Shown: positions 11,854-24,187 of the stretch, one piece after another
Numbering within the stretch: position 1 is the stretch's first letter
Layout of the letters: the number at the start of each line of letters is the position of its first letter
Origin: Dermatemys mawii
Lineage: Eukaryota > Chordata > Testudines > Dermatemydidae
Length of the DNA: 64,000 bases
Reading direction: 5' to 3'
Assembly: GCA_007922305.1 (NCBI GenBank)
Contig: ML677335.1
Coordinates: forward strand, 42,514,804 to 42,578,803
The notes under the pieces: generated by a model
The model's database searches: none
What the model was told of the DNA's origin: nothing
What the model saw: only the letters and a program-made list of their open reading frames with translations
Program-made: the position numbers and the translations under genes

Positions 11854-12134
11854 AGGCTGTCTTCACTACCCACCAGATCAGCGGGTACTGATCAATCTAT
11901 CGGGGATCGATTTCTCGCGTCTCATCTAGACGAGATAAATCGATCCCCAAGGCGCTCCCCGTCAACTCCAGCTCGCCGAGAGGTGCAAGCGGAGTTGACG
12001 GAGGAGTCCTCTGCTGCTGTGAGGACACCAGTAAGTCGACCTAAGATGCACCAACTTCAGCTACGCTATTCATATAGCTGAAATTGCGTATCTTAGGTTG
12101 ACACACACACCCCCCACACTAGTGTAGACCTGGC
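11854..12134. mobile_element. hAT-like MITE, CGGCGGGTA family, copy 1
   Basis: It shares ordered blocks with 52463-52754: CTACCCACC, a GGGATCGAT / ATCGATCCCC inverted pair, GTCAACTC, GGAGTTGACG, AGTAAGTC and a closing CTAGTGTAG. The ends GTCTTCACTAC and CTAGTGTAGACC are an imperfect inverted pair. No coding sequence is present. The target duplication is not clear. Confidence 0.7.
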
Positions 12135-12295
12135 CTTGAAGTGAAGAAGTAGTAGCAGGAGGAGACACACCCTGATATGAAGTTAAACTAAAGACTCATT
12201 CTTGTGGTCATTTTCAAGGAAAACACACTGGAAGAAATTCAGAATGAGTTGTACTGGCAGGCAGAAAAAAGGCCAGGCAGGAACCATCTTATAAC

Positions 12296-14420
12296 ATTGA
12301 CTACTTGACCAGGATAGCGATAGTGATTATGAAATGCTAAGGGAGATGAGAGAGGCTATCAAAATAAAGAACTCAGTAATAGTGGAGGATTTCAATTATC
12401 CCCATATTGACTGGGTACATGTCACCTCAGGATGAAATGCAGAGACAGAATTTCTCGATACTTGAAACGACTGCTTCTTGGAAGAGCTAGTACAGAAACC
12501 CACAAGGGGAGAGGCAATTCTCCTTCTAGTCCTGAGTGGAGTGCAGGATCTGATCCAAGAGGTAATGATAACAGAACCACTTGGAAATAGTGACCATAAT
12601 ATAATAACATTTAACATGCCTATGGTGGGAAAAACACCTCAGCACACTGTGGCATTTAATTTCAGAAAGGGGAACTTTGCAAAAATGAGGTTAGTTAAAC
12701 AGAAATTAAAAAGTACAGTGACTAGAGTGAAATCCCTGTAAGCTGCCTGGACACTTTTCAAAGACACCATAATAGAGTCCCAACTTAAATGTATACCCCA
12801 AATTAAAAAACAAAGTAAAAGAACTAAAAAACAGCCACTGTGGTTTAACAACCCTGTAAAAGAAGCAGAGAGAGAGATAAAAAGACATCTTTTAAAAAGT
12901 GGAAGTCAAATCCTAGTGAGGTATATAGAAAGGAGCATAGAACACTGCCAAATTAAGTGTAAACATGCAATAAGAAAGGCCAAAAAGGAGTTTGAAGAAC
13001 AGCTAGCCAAAAACTCAAAAGGTAATAAAATATTTTTTAAGTACATCAGAAGCAGGAAGACTGCTAAACAATCAGTGCGGTCCATGGACGATTGAGATTC
13101 AAAAGGGGAACTTAAAGACGACAAAGTCATTGCGGAGAAACTAAATGAATTCTTTGCTTCAGTCTTCAAGGCTGAGGCTGTTAGGAAGATCACTAAACCT
13201 GAGCTATCCTTTGTAGGTGACAAATCTGAGAAACTGTCACAGATTGAAGTGTCATTAGAGGAAGTCTTGGAATTAATTGATAAACTAAACAGTAATAAGT
13301 AATTGGGACCAGATGGCATTCACCCAAGAGTTCTGAAAGAACTCAAATGTGAAACTGTGGAACTATTAAGAGGATTTGTAACCTGTCCTTTAGATCAGCT
13401 TCTGTACCCAATGACTGGAAGATAGGTAATGTTACTCCAGTATTTTAAAAGGGTTCTAGAGGCGATCCCTGCAGTTACACACCGGTAAGTCTAACGTCCA
13501 TACCGGGCAAATTAGCTGAAACAATAGTAAACAATAAAATTGTCAGACATATAGAAGAATTGTTGGGCAAAACTCAACATGGTTTCTGTAAAGTGAAATC
13601 ACAGCTTGGGGAGAGGGAAGGGATAGCTCAATGGACTGAGCGTTGGCCTGCTAAACCCAGAGTTGTGAGCTCAATCCTTGAGGGGGCTATTTGCGGATAT
13701 GGGACAAAAAAAGGGATTGGTCCTGCTTTGTGCAGGGGATTGGACTAGATAATCTGAGGTCTCTTCCAACTCTGAGAGTCTATGATTCTTACTAATCTAT
13801 TAGAGTTCTTCAAAGGGGTCAAACAACACGTGGACAAGGGGGATTCAGTGAACACAGTGTACTTAGATTTCCAGAAAGCCTTTGACAAGGTCCCTCACTA
13901 AAGGCTCTTAAGTAAATTAAGTTGTCATGGGATAAGAGGGAAGATCCTTCCATGGATTGAGAACTGGCTAAAAGACAGGGAACAAAGGCTAGGAACAAAT
14001 GGTCAATTTTCAGAATGGAGAGGAGTAAATAGTGGTGTTTCCCAAAGGACAATCCTAGGACCAATTCTATTCAACTTATTCATAAATGATCTGGAGATGG
14101 GAATAAAGGTGGCAAAGTCTGCAGACAATACTAAACTGCTCAAGGTAGTTAAGATCAAGACAGATTGTGAAGAACTTCAAAAAAAAGTCACAAAACTCAG
14201 TGATGGGGCAACAAAATGGCAAATGAAATTTAATGTGGATAAATGTAAATGTAAACATTGGGAAAAATAACCTCAACTATAGATACAATACGATGGGGTC
14301 TAATTTAGCTACAACTAATCGCGAAAGAGATCTTGGAGTCATGGTGGATAGTTCTCTGAAGACATCCACTCAGCGTGCAGTGGCAATTAAAAAAAGCAAA
14401 CAGGATGTTAAAATAAAAAG
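12296..14420 (+). mobile_element. CR1 LINE, second copy, truncated at both ends
   Basis: It lines up with 3160-5115 of the first copy from the endonuclease region to shortly after FADD, then stops matching near 14420. It is clearly the same CR1 type but carries many more indels and stops. A tRNA-headed SINE sits inside it at about 13603-13790. Confidence 0.9.
12296..14420 (+). pseudogene. CR1 ORF2 remnant (endonuclease and reverse transcriptase)
   Basis: Recognisable pieces in changing frames include the endonuclease phrase before the TGA at 12433-12435, the GNSDHNIITF block (open frame 12478-12741), the linker (antisense open frame 12906-13319), and QGFCKV-like and SVLGPILF-like reverse transcriptase pieces around 13560-14100. 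The FADD motif is altered: the first-copy CAGTTTGCAGATGAT reads AAGTCTGCAGACAAT here (about 14116-14130), so the catalytic aspartate pair is lost. It is inactive, with stops at several points and a SINE insertion. Confidence 0.85.
13603..13790 (+). mobile_element. tRNA-derived SINE with CR1-like tail (Cry/tortoise SINE type)
   Basis: The head GGGATAGCTCAATGGACTG resembles a tRNA A box (TAGCTCAATGG), and about 40 bases later GAGCTCAATCC stands where the B box should be. Together they form a Pol III internal promoter. The tail GGTCTCTTCCAACTCTGAG and CTATGATTCTT matches CR1 3' ends, so the SINE likely borrows CR1 machinery. This build is known from cryptodiran turtles. The CR1 text resumes at TTACTAATCTATTAG right after it, which proves it is an insertion. 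Confidence 0.85.
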
Positions 14421-14772
14421 CATTTTTAAAAACCCTTACTGGTAGCTGTATCACTCCAGATAACAGAATTTAAACTCAATTACTTTAACAGAAAACTCAT
14501 TGTACTAAGTGTTTCAGATAACCCACACCCCATCCTGACTTTGGTATTTAATAAAGAGAATTTTTTAAAACATTATTATTCAGAAAAGTTAGGATTTACC
14601 CTAAGTCATTAGTGGTATGGTATTATTTTACCACTTTCACTTCACTTAGCTTTCAAGGCAAAACTTGACTAGTCTTTTAACTTAGTTTTTACACACTGAG
14701 ACCATGTTGTTGTGTTTGACTTCACAGCACTGCTGGAGACTAGTTCAGCAAAATTTCATATTTTCTAATGTA
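14421..14772. other. Intronic sequence, nothing recognised
   Basis: AT-rich single-copy-looking DNA between the truncated CR1 and the next MITE. No feature was seen. Confidence 0.4.
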
Positions 14773-14774
14773 TA

Positions 14775-14970
14775 TAGGCATGTCGCGTCTTAGGCGTATT
14801 TAACATATGCGATTTCAGCTTTACGCAGTCGGCAAAAAGAAAAAAAGGGGAATTTTTTTAAAAACACATTCCTGTAGGGGGCGCAATTTCGCCTGCCATT
14901 GAAGTGAATGGGTTTCCGCTTTACGCAGTAAATGCAGAACGGAACTCTCGCGCAAGACGCGACATGCCTG
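14775..14970. mobile_element. Tigger/mariner-like MITE, GCATGTCGCG family, copy 2
   Basis: The ends TAGGCATGTCGCGTCTTA and AGACGCGACATGCCTG are nearly perfect inverted repeats, flanked by TA on both sides (14773-14774, 14971-14972). The interior matches copy 1 at 10831-11044 in order and content (ATTTCGCCTGCCATTGAA, TTTCCGCTTTACGCAG). The pair brackets the second CR1 copy. Confidence 0.88.
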
Positions 14971-14972
14971 TA

Positions 14973-16494
14973 CTATGTTAATGAGAATACCAAGTCAGGA
15001 GATTTACTTTAGAAAAAGTGTATCTACATAATCAATCTGTAATATTTGACTTCTTTATAAATAAGCTACACATTAGATTTACCACACAACATGTGTAAAA
15101 CAGATTAATAAACATTTCATGAGTACATTTAGATATTCATCTCGAATCAAGATTAAAAAAAAATTAAATGGGTGCCTCACAGTCAACTAGGATTTAGAAG
15201 CCTATCTTGAGGCACCCACTTTTGAAAGAAAAAAAAAAAAACTTATGTTTTTCCAATTACCAGAAGTTTCACAAATTTATGTCGCCCTATTTTTCTCTCT
15301 GTGGTGCACTTAGAAAAAATGTACATGAAAAAAATTAAAGTTGGAGGAAATTTTTCAGGTTACTACAAAAGTTTATTTGGACAAATAAATAAATTCTTAG
15401 TTTATTACAGAGATGAGCAAGCATTTTAAAATGTTATGTGGCAAAAAGTCAAACTGCAATTTTAAAAAAGTTCTACAGAGGGAGCCAATAACTCAAAGAA
15501 CATGCTTGACAGGTTTGTTCCACAGCAGTAAGCAAAATTCATCTAGGTGAACCATCTCTTTCAGCACATTTACATGTTTTTCACCAAATATTTTAATGTT
15601 TAGTCCAAACAAAATTATTTTATCAGCAATAAATAGCAAATCTACCTCAGCAACTCAAAAGCCTCCAAACTTACACGTTTTATCTGAGCCACAGAAGCCT
15701 TTGCCATTGTTTAATCTCCTTTTTAAACGCGGATAATATGCCATAAAACCATTACACTGATACAAATCAGTTGATAGCATGTGAAAACTGACAATTTAGG
15801 AGAGTGATATTTCTATTTTACAGTTTACTCATTTAAAAATAGTGTTGAATTAGTACAACCTGGAAAAGGTAAAAATTAAGATTAACAAAAAATTGTCACC
15901 CTAGATGTTAAATCGAAAAGGGCATTTTTCTATTGAGACTTTCATATATAGCAGTTATTTCAATGAAAAGGACAGTATAATCAAGAAAGATGCTATAATT
16001 AGCATACTCTGTAAATGCAAAGAAAATGTGTCAATCATGGACATTTTCTACGATTTTTCTGAAAGAATGTGACTCAGTTTACGAATTTACTTTGTATTGT
16101 TACCCACCACATGTGAAGGAGTTAATTTTACCTCTGGCACAGGAGAATAAGGGATGGGGTACACACACATGTATGAACTGTGCAGAATAAAGTTGCCTGG
16201 GAGATACAATAGAGGACTAACAACCGGCTATTAATTGTTAATAACTGGCAACCAAAAGAAGCAGAACAGATGGAACAAACCAGATGGCAACTTGAAACAA
16301 AGCACCTGGGGTGTCAGGATTCTGATAAGAACTCAGCTGGCTAGTGGAAGGATCCGTGGGACAAGAACCCAAGTTGAGGAGCCTGGGATGGCTGACATAG
16401 CCATATTGCCACCAGAAGGGCAGGGCGAGCCATTTGCAAGGAACACTGTGGAGATTAGACACCACAGGAAGTACCACCTAAAGTAGCAGTTCTC
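14973..16494. other. AT-rich intronic sequence
   Basis: No element ends recognised. A minus-strand ATG with a good Kozak context, ACAATGGC near 15709, leads 11 codons to a GTAAGTTT donor, but it has no supporting match. From about 16130 the sequence becomes GC-richer and may be part of an old LTR-like repeat continuing past the hAT element below. Confidence 0.4.
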
Positions 16495-16821
16495 ATACTG
16501 TGGGCTGGGACCCCAAAATGGGTCATGACTCCATTTTAATGGGGCCACTATAGTTGGTGTTAGACTTGCTGGGACTGAAACTGAAGTCTGAGCCCCACTG
16601 TCCAGGGCTGAAGCCGAAGCCTATGGTCCTCAGCCCTGGGTGGCGGGGCTCAGGTTACAGGCTTTGGACCCCCCTGCCCTATTGGTGAGACAAAGGTTCC
16701 CCCACTCCTCCAGAGGGCAGGGCTCAGGTAGGTTTAGGCTTTGGTTCCTTCTCCTGGAGTCATGAAGTAATTTTTGTTGACAGAAAGGGGTCATGGTGCA
16801 ATGAAGTTTCAGAACCCCAGG
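16495..16821. mobile_element. hAT-like element with GTTCTCA / TCAGAACCCC ends
   Basis: It begins AGCAGTTCTCATACTG, includes GGGACCCCAAAATGGGTCA, and ends AGTTTCAGAACCCCAGG. The flanks CCTAAAGT (16487-16494) and CCTAAAGG (16822-16829) agree at 7 of 8 positions, a hAT-type duplication. It is non-coding. The interior repeats CAGGGCTGAAGCC-like and GGGGCTCAGG phrases. Confidence 0.75.
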
Positions 16822-16829
16822 CCTAAAGG

Positions 16830-18340
16830 ATTCAAAGTCACAGTATCCTGTGGCCCTCTGAGTGGTCAAGTACACTATTTAACCATGGTGGGTCCCCCAG
16901 GAAGTTGTCTTGACTGCTGGCCTGCTGCAACTTCCATTCATACCTTGTCTTCTGATTGCCAATCTTACAACCCATCCTGACTCTTGCCTTCTGATTCCAA
17001 TCTGGTACTACCTCTGATTCCAAGTCTTTGACCTCAGCATCACTCTGACCCTGACTCTTGCTTATTGAACTCTGCTCTAGTAATTCCTCCAACCCCTGCT
17101 CACAGGCTACTGTCTTGTGGGCATCCTTGACGTGTGGACCCCAGCCCACTTGTGACCATTAAGCCAGATTGCCTACAGACTTGTCCCTTACGTCCAGTGT
17201 AGAGAAAGAGACACAGAAATGAAATCCAGAAGGCTTGGAAAAGAGGGGTGGGCGAACTGCCAACATGAACTGTAAATTAAGTTTTGCCTTTCAATACTAA
17301 CTTGAGAACTCTGAAACACTAATCCAGTTGACTGATAAATGCTGGCTACCTTGAAAAAGCTGTTTTGCATTGCTACAAATAACTACTGAGTGCATCACTC
17401 CTAAAGGAGCAAAGTATCTCACAGGAGTCTAAACTCATTTGGACCCACTGAAGAGCAACACTGAGCAATAGGGTGCTGAAGTCCAAATGCCCAGTCCTGG
17501 AGAAGCAGAAACACAGGGCTACACCTTGCAAAAAGTGGAGGCCTCAGGACTAGTGCAACACAAAGAACTACTCCAGGTGATGGAGTATAAAGGTTGGGGG
17601 CATAAAGCACCCTGGAGGCCCATGACAGAATACAATAATGGAATTCCATTAACTATTCTCCAAACTTAACTTCCTCTCAAATCATACTAGATATTAAGTA
17701 CTGGTTCATGCAAAAATAAAATTAGGTAATTTAAATAAAACAGCCGCTACCAATAGCTTTGAAAGAGACTCGCACTAACATACAGCCTCAGACATTCAGT
17801 AGGTGGTTTAACAAAAGCAGGAAAGCCCAGGCTTGACATTCCTGATGTTTCTAGTATGTAAAAGGAAAAAAAATTCCTCATACTTTCAGGTCCACCTTTG
17901 TTGTCCGTTGTAAAGCAGAGAAACAACAATGGGGGGAGAACAGACCCAATCTGTTAATTCTTTTCAGGCTATCTTTAAACACTTGTCTGAAAACCATAGG
18001 TGATCAGAGAATATAAAAAAAATCAATAGGACAAATTGATACCTGGCTGCAAATTGCAGAAGAATTTGCAATATGCAATTTAAGTGTAGGCAGTGCCCTC
18101 TAGTGGCATTGTCTGTATGTTGCAGCTTGCTGATTTCAATGTGAACATTAAAATAGTTGAATACTTCCTGTCCTCTACCCACCCCACCCATGACACTTCC
18201 TTCAAATCAGTGCACATGCTGGACAATCAGTGAGGAAAGGCTGTGTAGCAAATTAGTCTACGGTCCTGAGTTCCCCTGCCTTATTCACTTACAAGTTCTG
18301 TGAAACACAGAAAGGCTGAGTTGTACTGGAAGAAAGAGAG
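16830..18340. other. Intronic sequence, possible old LTR-like repeat in part
   Basis: Bases 16900-17170 are rich in CTGACTCTTG and CTGACC phrases, like LTR-type repeats seen in turtles. I cannot define ends. The 17400-17660 part contains GAGTATAAAGG but no convincing promoter context. The rest is plain AT-rich DNA. Confidence 0.35.
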
Positions 18341-18344
18341 TACA

Positions 18345-18490
18345 CTGTGGTCCTGTGATGACACTGGACTGGGTGTCAAGAGCTATGATTCTATTCCTGT
18401 CTGCCAGAGGTTTACTGTGCAATATTAACCAAGAACCTTCATCACTCTTTGCCTCCATTCTATATCTGGAAAGATGATGCAGTACTTCCA
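18345..18490 (-). repeat. MIR-like SINE fragment, diverged
   Basis: CACTGGACTGGGTGTCAAGAG, a TTCTATTCCTGTCTGCCA phrase and a final CTTTGCCTCCATTCTATATC stretch follow the order of a MIR core (ordered 'tgggagtcag... ttctattcc... tgcc... tcagtttccccat'). It is very decayed, so strand and limits are approximate. Confidence 0.4.
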
Positions 18491-18499
18491 CCAGGGTGT

Positions 18500-20925
18500 T
18501 ACAATAATAAAGAAGGTTCAAGATTTGAAGGATCCTATTAAGAGTAACAGCTTCCAAGCAGTCTTAGAAGAAAAGCTCCCATCAGTGTTTCCGGAAGAAA
18601 CTGAGAAACATTGGAGCCAGTTGAAAGCAGTAATCATCGATGTCTGTGAGGAAACCATAGGCTACCAAACCAGAAAACATCAGGACTGGTTTGATGAGAA
18701 TGATGCTGAAACTGAGCACCTCATCAATAAGAAGAGAACTGCATTTTGTGCCTAGCAAAATGACAAGTCGTAATTTAAAGAGAGACACCCATGCCAAGGC
18801 GAGGGCAGAAGTACAACGTAAAACCAGAGAACTCAAGAACAAATAGCAGACTGAGAAAGCTCAAGAACTTCAACATCTCACAGACATCCACGATACATGT
18901 GGCTTCTGTAGTGCCACCAAAGCTGTTTATGGGCCAATCTGTCATGGTATGAATCCTCTTTGCTCTAAGGATGGAACCACACTTCTGAAGGACAATGAAG
19001 CCATCAATTCTTGCTTGAAAGAACATTTTGAAGATCTCCTTAACTGTAATTCCAAGGTTGTAGATGAAGTCCTTGAGCAAATCCCTCAACGACCATTTAG
19101 GGAGGAACTCGGAGACCCTTCCAATTTGTATGAGGTACATGATGCCACCATGCAGATGAACAACAAGGCAGCAGGTCTAGATGGGATCCCTGCTGAAATC
19201 TTTAAAAACGGTGGACCAGAGCTAATTCGGCAGCTTTACCTTCTTATCTTTAAAATCTGGATTAAGGAGAAGATATCCAGTGAAATTACGGATGCCTTGA
19301 TTATTCCCTTTCTTTAAGAAGGTGACAAAGTGGATTCTGGAAATTATCATGGTATCTTCCTCCTATCCACTGCAGACAAAGTTCTAGCATGGATCCTTGC
19401 AACTCGCCTTCTGCTCTTGTCAGAAGAAATTTTACCAGAGTCACAGAGTGGTTTCCAACCAAGTCAGGGAACTGTGGATATGATCTTCACAGCACGGCAG
19501 CTTCAAGAAAAGTGTCCAAAGTAAAACCGATCACTGTACATGGCTTTTATTGATCTAATCAAAGCCTTTGACTCAGTGAATCACCACGCCCTCTCGACAG
19601 TACTTGCTAAGGTTGCATGTCCTGATAAATACATCAATGTCCTAAAATTGCTTCATGAAAGCTAACTGTTCTGAGTAGCACTGGCTCCCAGAGTGAACCT
19701 TTCAAAGTACAAACTGGAGTCAAACAGGGCTGTATCATCGCTCCAACCATGTTTGCGGTTTTTATTACTGTCATTCTTTGACTAATTGCTGGGAAGTTTA
19801 CAGCTGGCATTGAAACCACTTGCAGAATGGATGGAAAGCTGTTCGGGCTTAGCAGGCTAAAAGCCAAGAGTAAGACTTCCACATCATCTACTGTGGAACT
19901 TCAGTATGCTGATGACAATGCAATCTTTGCCCACTCTGAGAAAGATCTTCAAAATGTCTTGAATGTGTTTGATGATGCTTACGAATGTCTTGGTCTCACT
20001 CTTAATATCCAAAAGACTAAAGTGCTCTATCATCCCTCTACAAATGAGGTACTACATACCCCCTCTATCAAAATTAATAGAGTGGTACTGGAGAATGTCG
20101 ATCATTTCCTCTACTTCAGAAGTTATCTTTCATCCAAGGCAGATATTCATGCAGAAATTCAACATCGCTTGAGCTATGCCAGTTTAGCTTTTTCTCGTTT
20201 ACGGCATAGGGTCTTTGAAGATCACGACATTTGAACAGACACTAAGCTTCTTGTTTATCAAACCGTTATTCTCCCAACACTGTTGTATGGATCGGAAACT
20301 TGGACAACCTATAGATACCCCTTGAAAGTCCTTGAGAGGCACCATCAACGTTGCCTTCTTAAGACTCTGAAGATAAAATGGGAAGACAGGCGCACCAATA
20401 TTAGTATTCCGGAAGAGGCAAAGACCACCAGTATTGAGGCAATGATCATCTGGCAGCAGTTCCACTGGACTGATCACATTGTCTGGATGCCAGACCATCG
20501 CCTCCCAAAACAGGTCCTGTTCTCTCAGCAGAAAGAAAGGTATCGTAACGTGGGTGGACAACAGAAACGTTATAAGGACTTGCTGAAGGACAACCTAAAA
20601 AAAAATGTAATATTGACATTGATACTTGGGAGACACTTGCCCAGGATCGCTTAAAATGGAGTGAAGTCCTACGTGATGGTTCCCTACATTTTGAACTTGC
20701 TCGCCGAAAAACGGAAGAGGACAAGAGGCACAGGAAGAAGGAGAGACAGGTCTCCAGTCATGGTCAACAGCCTCCTGCTGAGCCTGAAAACATCTGTCCT
20801 CACTGTAATAGAACTTGTGGTTCAAGAATTGGCCTTATTAGCCACCTGAGAACCCATAACTCCCATGGAAGGTGATCATACTCGATAACGAGTGATCACC
20901 CATGATCATCATCATCACCACAATA
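18500..20925 (+). mobile_element. Non-LTR retrotransposon (RTE/jockey-like), 5'-truncated
   Basis: Broken reading frames run from a KHQDWFDEND block through reverse transcriptase to a C2H2 finger, and a CAT/CAC-repeat tail (20899-20920) ends the element. No endonuclease domain is seen, so the 5' part is missing. It is unlike the CR1 copies here in every motif. I cannot fix the clade with certainty; RTE-like is my best reading. Confidence 0.8.
18509..20875 (+). pseudogene. Reverse transcriptase of non-LTR element, with C2H2 finger
   Basis: In order: the linker block with KHQDWFDENDAETEHLI (open frame 18474-18755), AAGLDGIPAEIFKNGG at about 19171-19220 (fingers motif), GNYHGIFLLS and SQSGFQPSQGTVDM (19336-19480), MAFIDLIKAFDSVNH near 19540-19585, GVKQGCIIAPTMF (about 19711-19750) and the catalytic YADD at 19905-19916. 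Then TLLYGSETWTTYRYPLK (20280-20325) and a thumb-like LLKTLKIKWEDR block, and finally CPHCNRTCGSRIGLISHLRTH near 20790-20852, a C2H2 zinc finger. Stops at about 18753, 19315 and 19522 and several frameshifts make it inactive. The enzyme would copy the element RNA. The finger probably binds nucleic acid (inference). Confidence 0.8.
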
Positions 20926-22205
20926 ATAAAGCCATCAAGGTTGGTGGAGATACAGAAAAATATTACTTACCGCAGCTTTTGGTTGGTATGCAAGTAAATG
21001 AGGGACCAAACAGTGAACATTTTTTTTTTTTTTTTTTAAAGAAAGGACAGATGCCTGTTTCAACAATCATCTATTTTGTCTGCTGAATGAAGCGGGGGTT
21101 GGTTCTACAGAAAGAGTAATATATGGTCAAGTAATTAAACAATATCATAATACACTCACAAATACAGGCACAGTTACAGATGTGCACATAATCTTTAATT
21201 TGTGACTTCCAGACTTTGAAGTAATTCAACTCTGGGACCTTGACATTCTTTAACAGTAGGGGTTTTGTACAGTGTTCAGAATATCAGGTATGAAAGCATG
21301 GATATACGAAAGTCAGCAGGATAGAAGACTGCATATTCAACTTTTTAAAAAAACAAATACTGTAGAAAAGGCAACTAAGCAAACAAATCATGCTAATAGC
21401 CTAGACTTTACAAAAAAAAAAATATTACTTCAGTAGAATGCCATTCTTGGGTATGCTTTTAGGACGCTGCTTCACATACAGCAACTATGTGTCCAAGTCC
21501 ATTAGTGAGAACTTTGGTTTTGGCAACAGGCATTTTCTAAAAGGTTTTGTTTGTTTTAACATGTTACTGTGTGTTCATGGGCATTCATTTTGACTACTAG
21601 TCTACTAAGACTACGCAGACATCAGGAATGGAAAAGCAGCTGATGACTCAATAAGGCCATGTCTGATTTTATTTTTTACATTAGCCATTTATTCTAGGGA
21701 ATTTTGACTTTACTGATACTTGGGCTGATGTTCAGCAAATTGGATGTTTTACCATTAAACTTCACAGAAAGCAAGTGTCTGTGGCAGGGACACAATTAGA
21801 AAAAAGCAATATCAGCTGCCACTCTGGATCATATACAGACTTCGTAACTCTCAGAAAAGCACAACTTCTTCCCTACTGCATGCTTACTGCAGTGGGACTG
21901 AAAAGAGAGGAAACTCAATCACAACTTTTACCTTCCTCTTTCTCAATCACTTTGTGACCTGAAGTTTGCATAAATAAGTTGTGAACACCAAAGGTCTTAT
22001 TAATTTTCCCTTCTGCTTCAGCTAAGTCCCTCACACCCCCCCAAAAAAATTAAAAGTAGTTTGAGAATAGAGACAGTTAATACTGTGTGACCAGCAGCCA
22101 AACACATTAAAGCAGCATTTTAAAGTACTGTTACAGACTAGATGGTATCAAGTTTTAAACAATGCTTTGAACATACTCATTTAATACACTTTAGCTCCCT
22201 ATTGA
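20926..22205. other. Intronic sequence, nothing certain
   Basis: A long T run lies at 21020-21038. A minus-strand GTAAGTAAT donor-like site at 20963-20971 has no exon with an acceptor before it. No coding family recognised. Confidence 0.45.
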
Positions 22206-22265
22206 TAGAATCTGAGTCTAAGGCCAGAAAGCACCGCCAGATCATCCACTCCATGAAATTCATTG
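22206..22265 (-). repeat. CR1 3'-end fragment
   Basis: GAGTCTAAGGCCAGAAAGC followed by CCAGATCATCCA resembles the reverse complement of a CR1 3' end (typically 'ggccagaagggacc... atcatctagt'). It is very short. Confidence 0.45.
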
Positions 22266-24187
22266 AAGCCAGTCATATTTTCAGGGTTTTGCTGCAACCA
22301 TTGTAGCAATGTCTGAACATTAAATAATGTTCTTTAGCCCATAAAGGTGGAATCTACATTTCTAGCCATAAGCACGTTTGGAAATGGGTAAAAAATATAG
22401 AATTTCTGCTTTAACTTTCAAGACCAGCTGAACCAGGCCACCATCACTACTAGCTGCAATGACTTTTAATTTCTTCTTCTTCTTCCCTCCAACAAAAAGA
22501 TATTTGATCTTCAACCATAGTCAGAAAAGCAGAATACATTATGGAAAGGAAAAAAGATGTGCATGGGACTATTTGGTCAAATTGATCTTGGTGTCAATAG
22601 CACTAGTGGAGTTCTAAGAATTAAAAATAGGAATAATTCCAGCCAAGAGAAGGATTATTTAGAGGGACACTGTCAACATAAGTCTTTTTTTCATAAATTG
22701 TATTTAATAAAAGCAAAGTGTCATGTCATTATTTTGAGCAGAAAGCATTTAAGAGATTTTCTTGGAAGAGAACGAAAATACATGTTACGATAAATATGAA
22801 GTAAGTCTCATTAGATGAACACTCATTTCCCACATTTCTAGAATGAGCTTGTTCCTGCTTTTCCTCAAAGTTGTAGGCAGTAGGCTACAGAGGTCATTAG
22901 ACAACAGCCCCCACTCATCCCTTAGGACATGAAGTATCACCAATTCCATTTGGGTAGGAGACAAAAAACTCATGTCACAAAGGTTAAAGGCCACTGCCTG
23001 GGATCTAGAAACCCACAGCAACATCTGGATGTTGATCTGCAACCAAGATAATAATAATCCACCACCACCACCTCCACCCAAAAGAATATAGGCTTTGCAC
23101 TTTCACTTACACCTGACATTTAAAAAAAAAAAATAGTAGCAGGGCTGCATCATCTGCAAAATCAAAAAGCATGGAAGGCAAGGTGGGGATAAACAGATGA
23201 TCATAGTCAGATAACTTAGCAAGAACTGAAGCTCTTTGAGGCAGGGACAGCCTCAGAGTTAAACTCCATTACTCAAGTGACAAACTGTCCTGGGAAGTGC
23301 ATGTCCTGTGCAGGTAGCACATTTTCATGGGAAGTCTATTTAAGAGTGGCAGAAGTTTGGAAGCTAGCAGAAAAGACAATAAATAGGCTAATCTTAATTT
23401 GAACAAGTGTTTTTCAAAAATAATAATAATAATTACAACATCAAGATATCAGGGTTGTGTTGCACTGGACAGGCCAGTTACATTGATCCATGAGAGTTCC
23501 TCCACTGAGCAGGGTCAGATATGAACAGACAGTTGAGGTACTGGAGAACACCTCATTTCCACAGAAGGAGCAGAGTCCTTTTTCATCTGTAAAAGCCAAT
23601 GCCTTATAAATCTGAACCTTGGGAGCTCCAGCCCTACCTCAGGATGTCATCATAGAGCCAAGAGTAGGGTTCTGTTGCAGCTGATGGCTACCCAGGGGGT
23701 GGGGGAAATCACAATTTTTGCACTGAAAAACTTAGAAGTTAAATATTAAACAATGCCCTCAATTGTTTATCTTTTATCTGGTACACTGGTACAGCAAATA
23801 GTAAAGCAGAAACTTTATCTCATTGCTGTTTTTAAAATCTCAGTGTACTGATGTCTAAATTTTGACCCCAACTATTTGGCATTGTTACTCTCACAGTAAC
23901 AACTTATCAGTAATAAACTACTGTGCAACTCACATTTTAAAAGGGCAGGAGAAGGTGAAGGCTTTAGCATAAAGTTTGAACTATTTCAAAAAGAAAATTT
24001 TACAGTAAATGTTAAGTTTGGTCAAGATCTATTACACAAATAAAAGTTGTGTACACAGTACAATGTGTACTGAAAAGAATAAAGATATGAATTTATGTAG
24101 ACACAATATTGCCTTTTAATTTGGGCTTAACCCCTTAGAATGGTGGCTTTTTCCATACTTTCAGACTAACAACTTCAAAATACATAC
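22266..24187. other. Intronic sequence, nothing recognised
   Basis: An antisense open frame at 22785-23081 starts with a glycine run made by a CCACCACCA repeat (23058-23075) and has no family resemblance. The rest is AT-rich. Confidence 0.45.

Noticed and set aside
13615..13690. Possible tRNA gene
   Set aside because: The tRNA-like head is followed by a CR1-like tail and sits inside a CR1; the B box is altered. It is a SINE.
15699..15719. Possible first coding exon on the minus strand (good Kozak ATG, then a GTAAGT donor)
   Set aside because: Only 11 codons, no match to ADK or another protein I know, no promoter signs.
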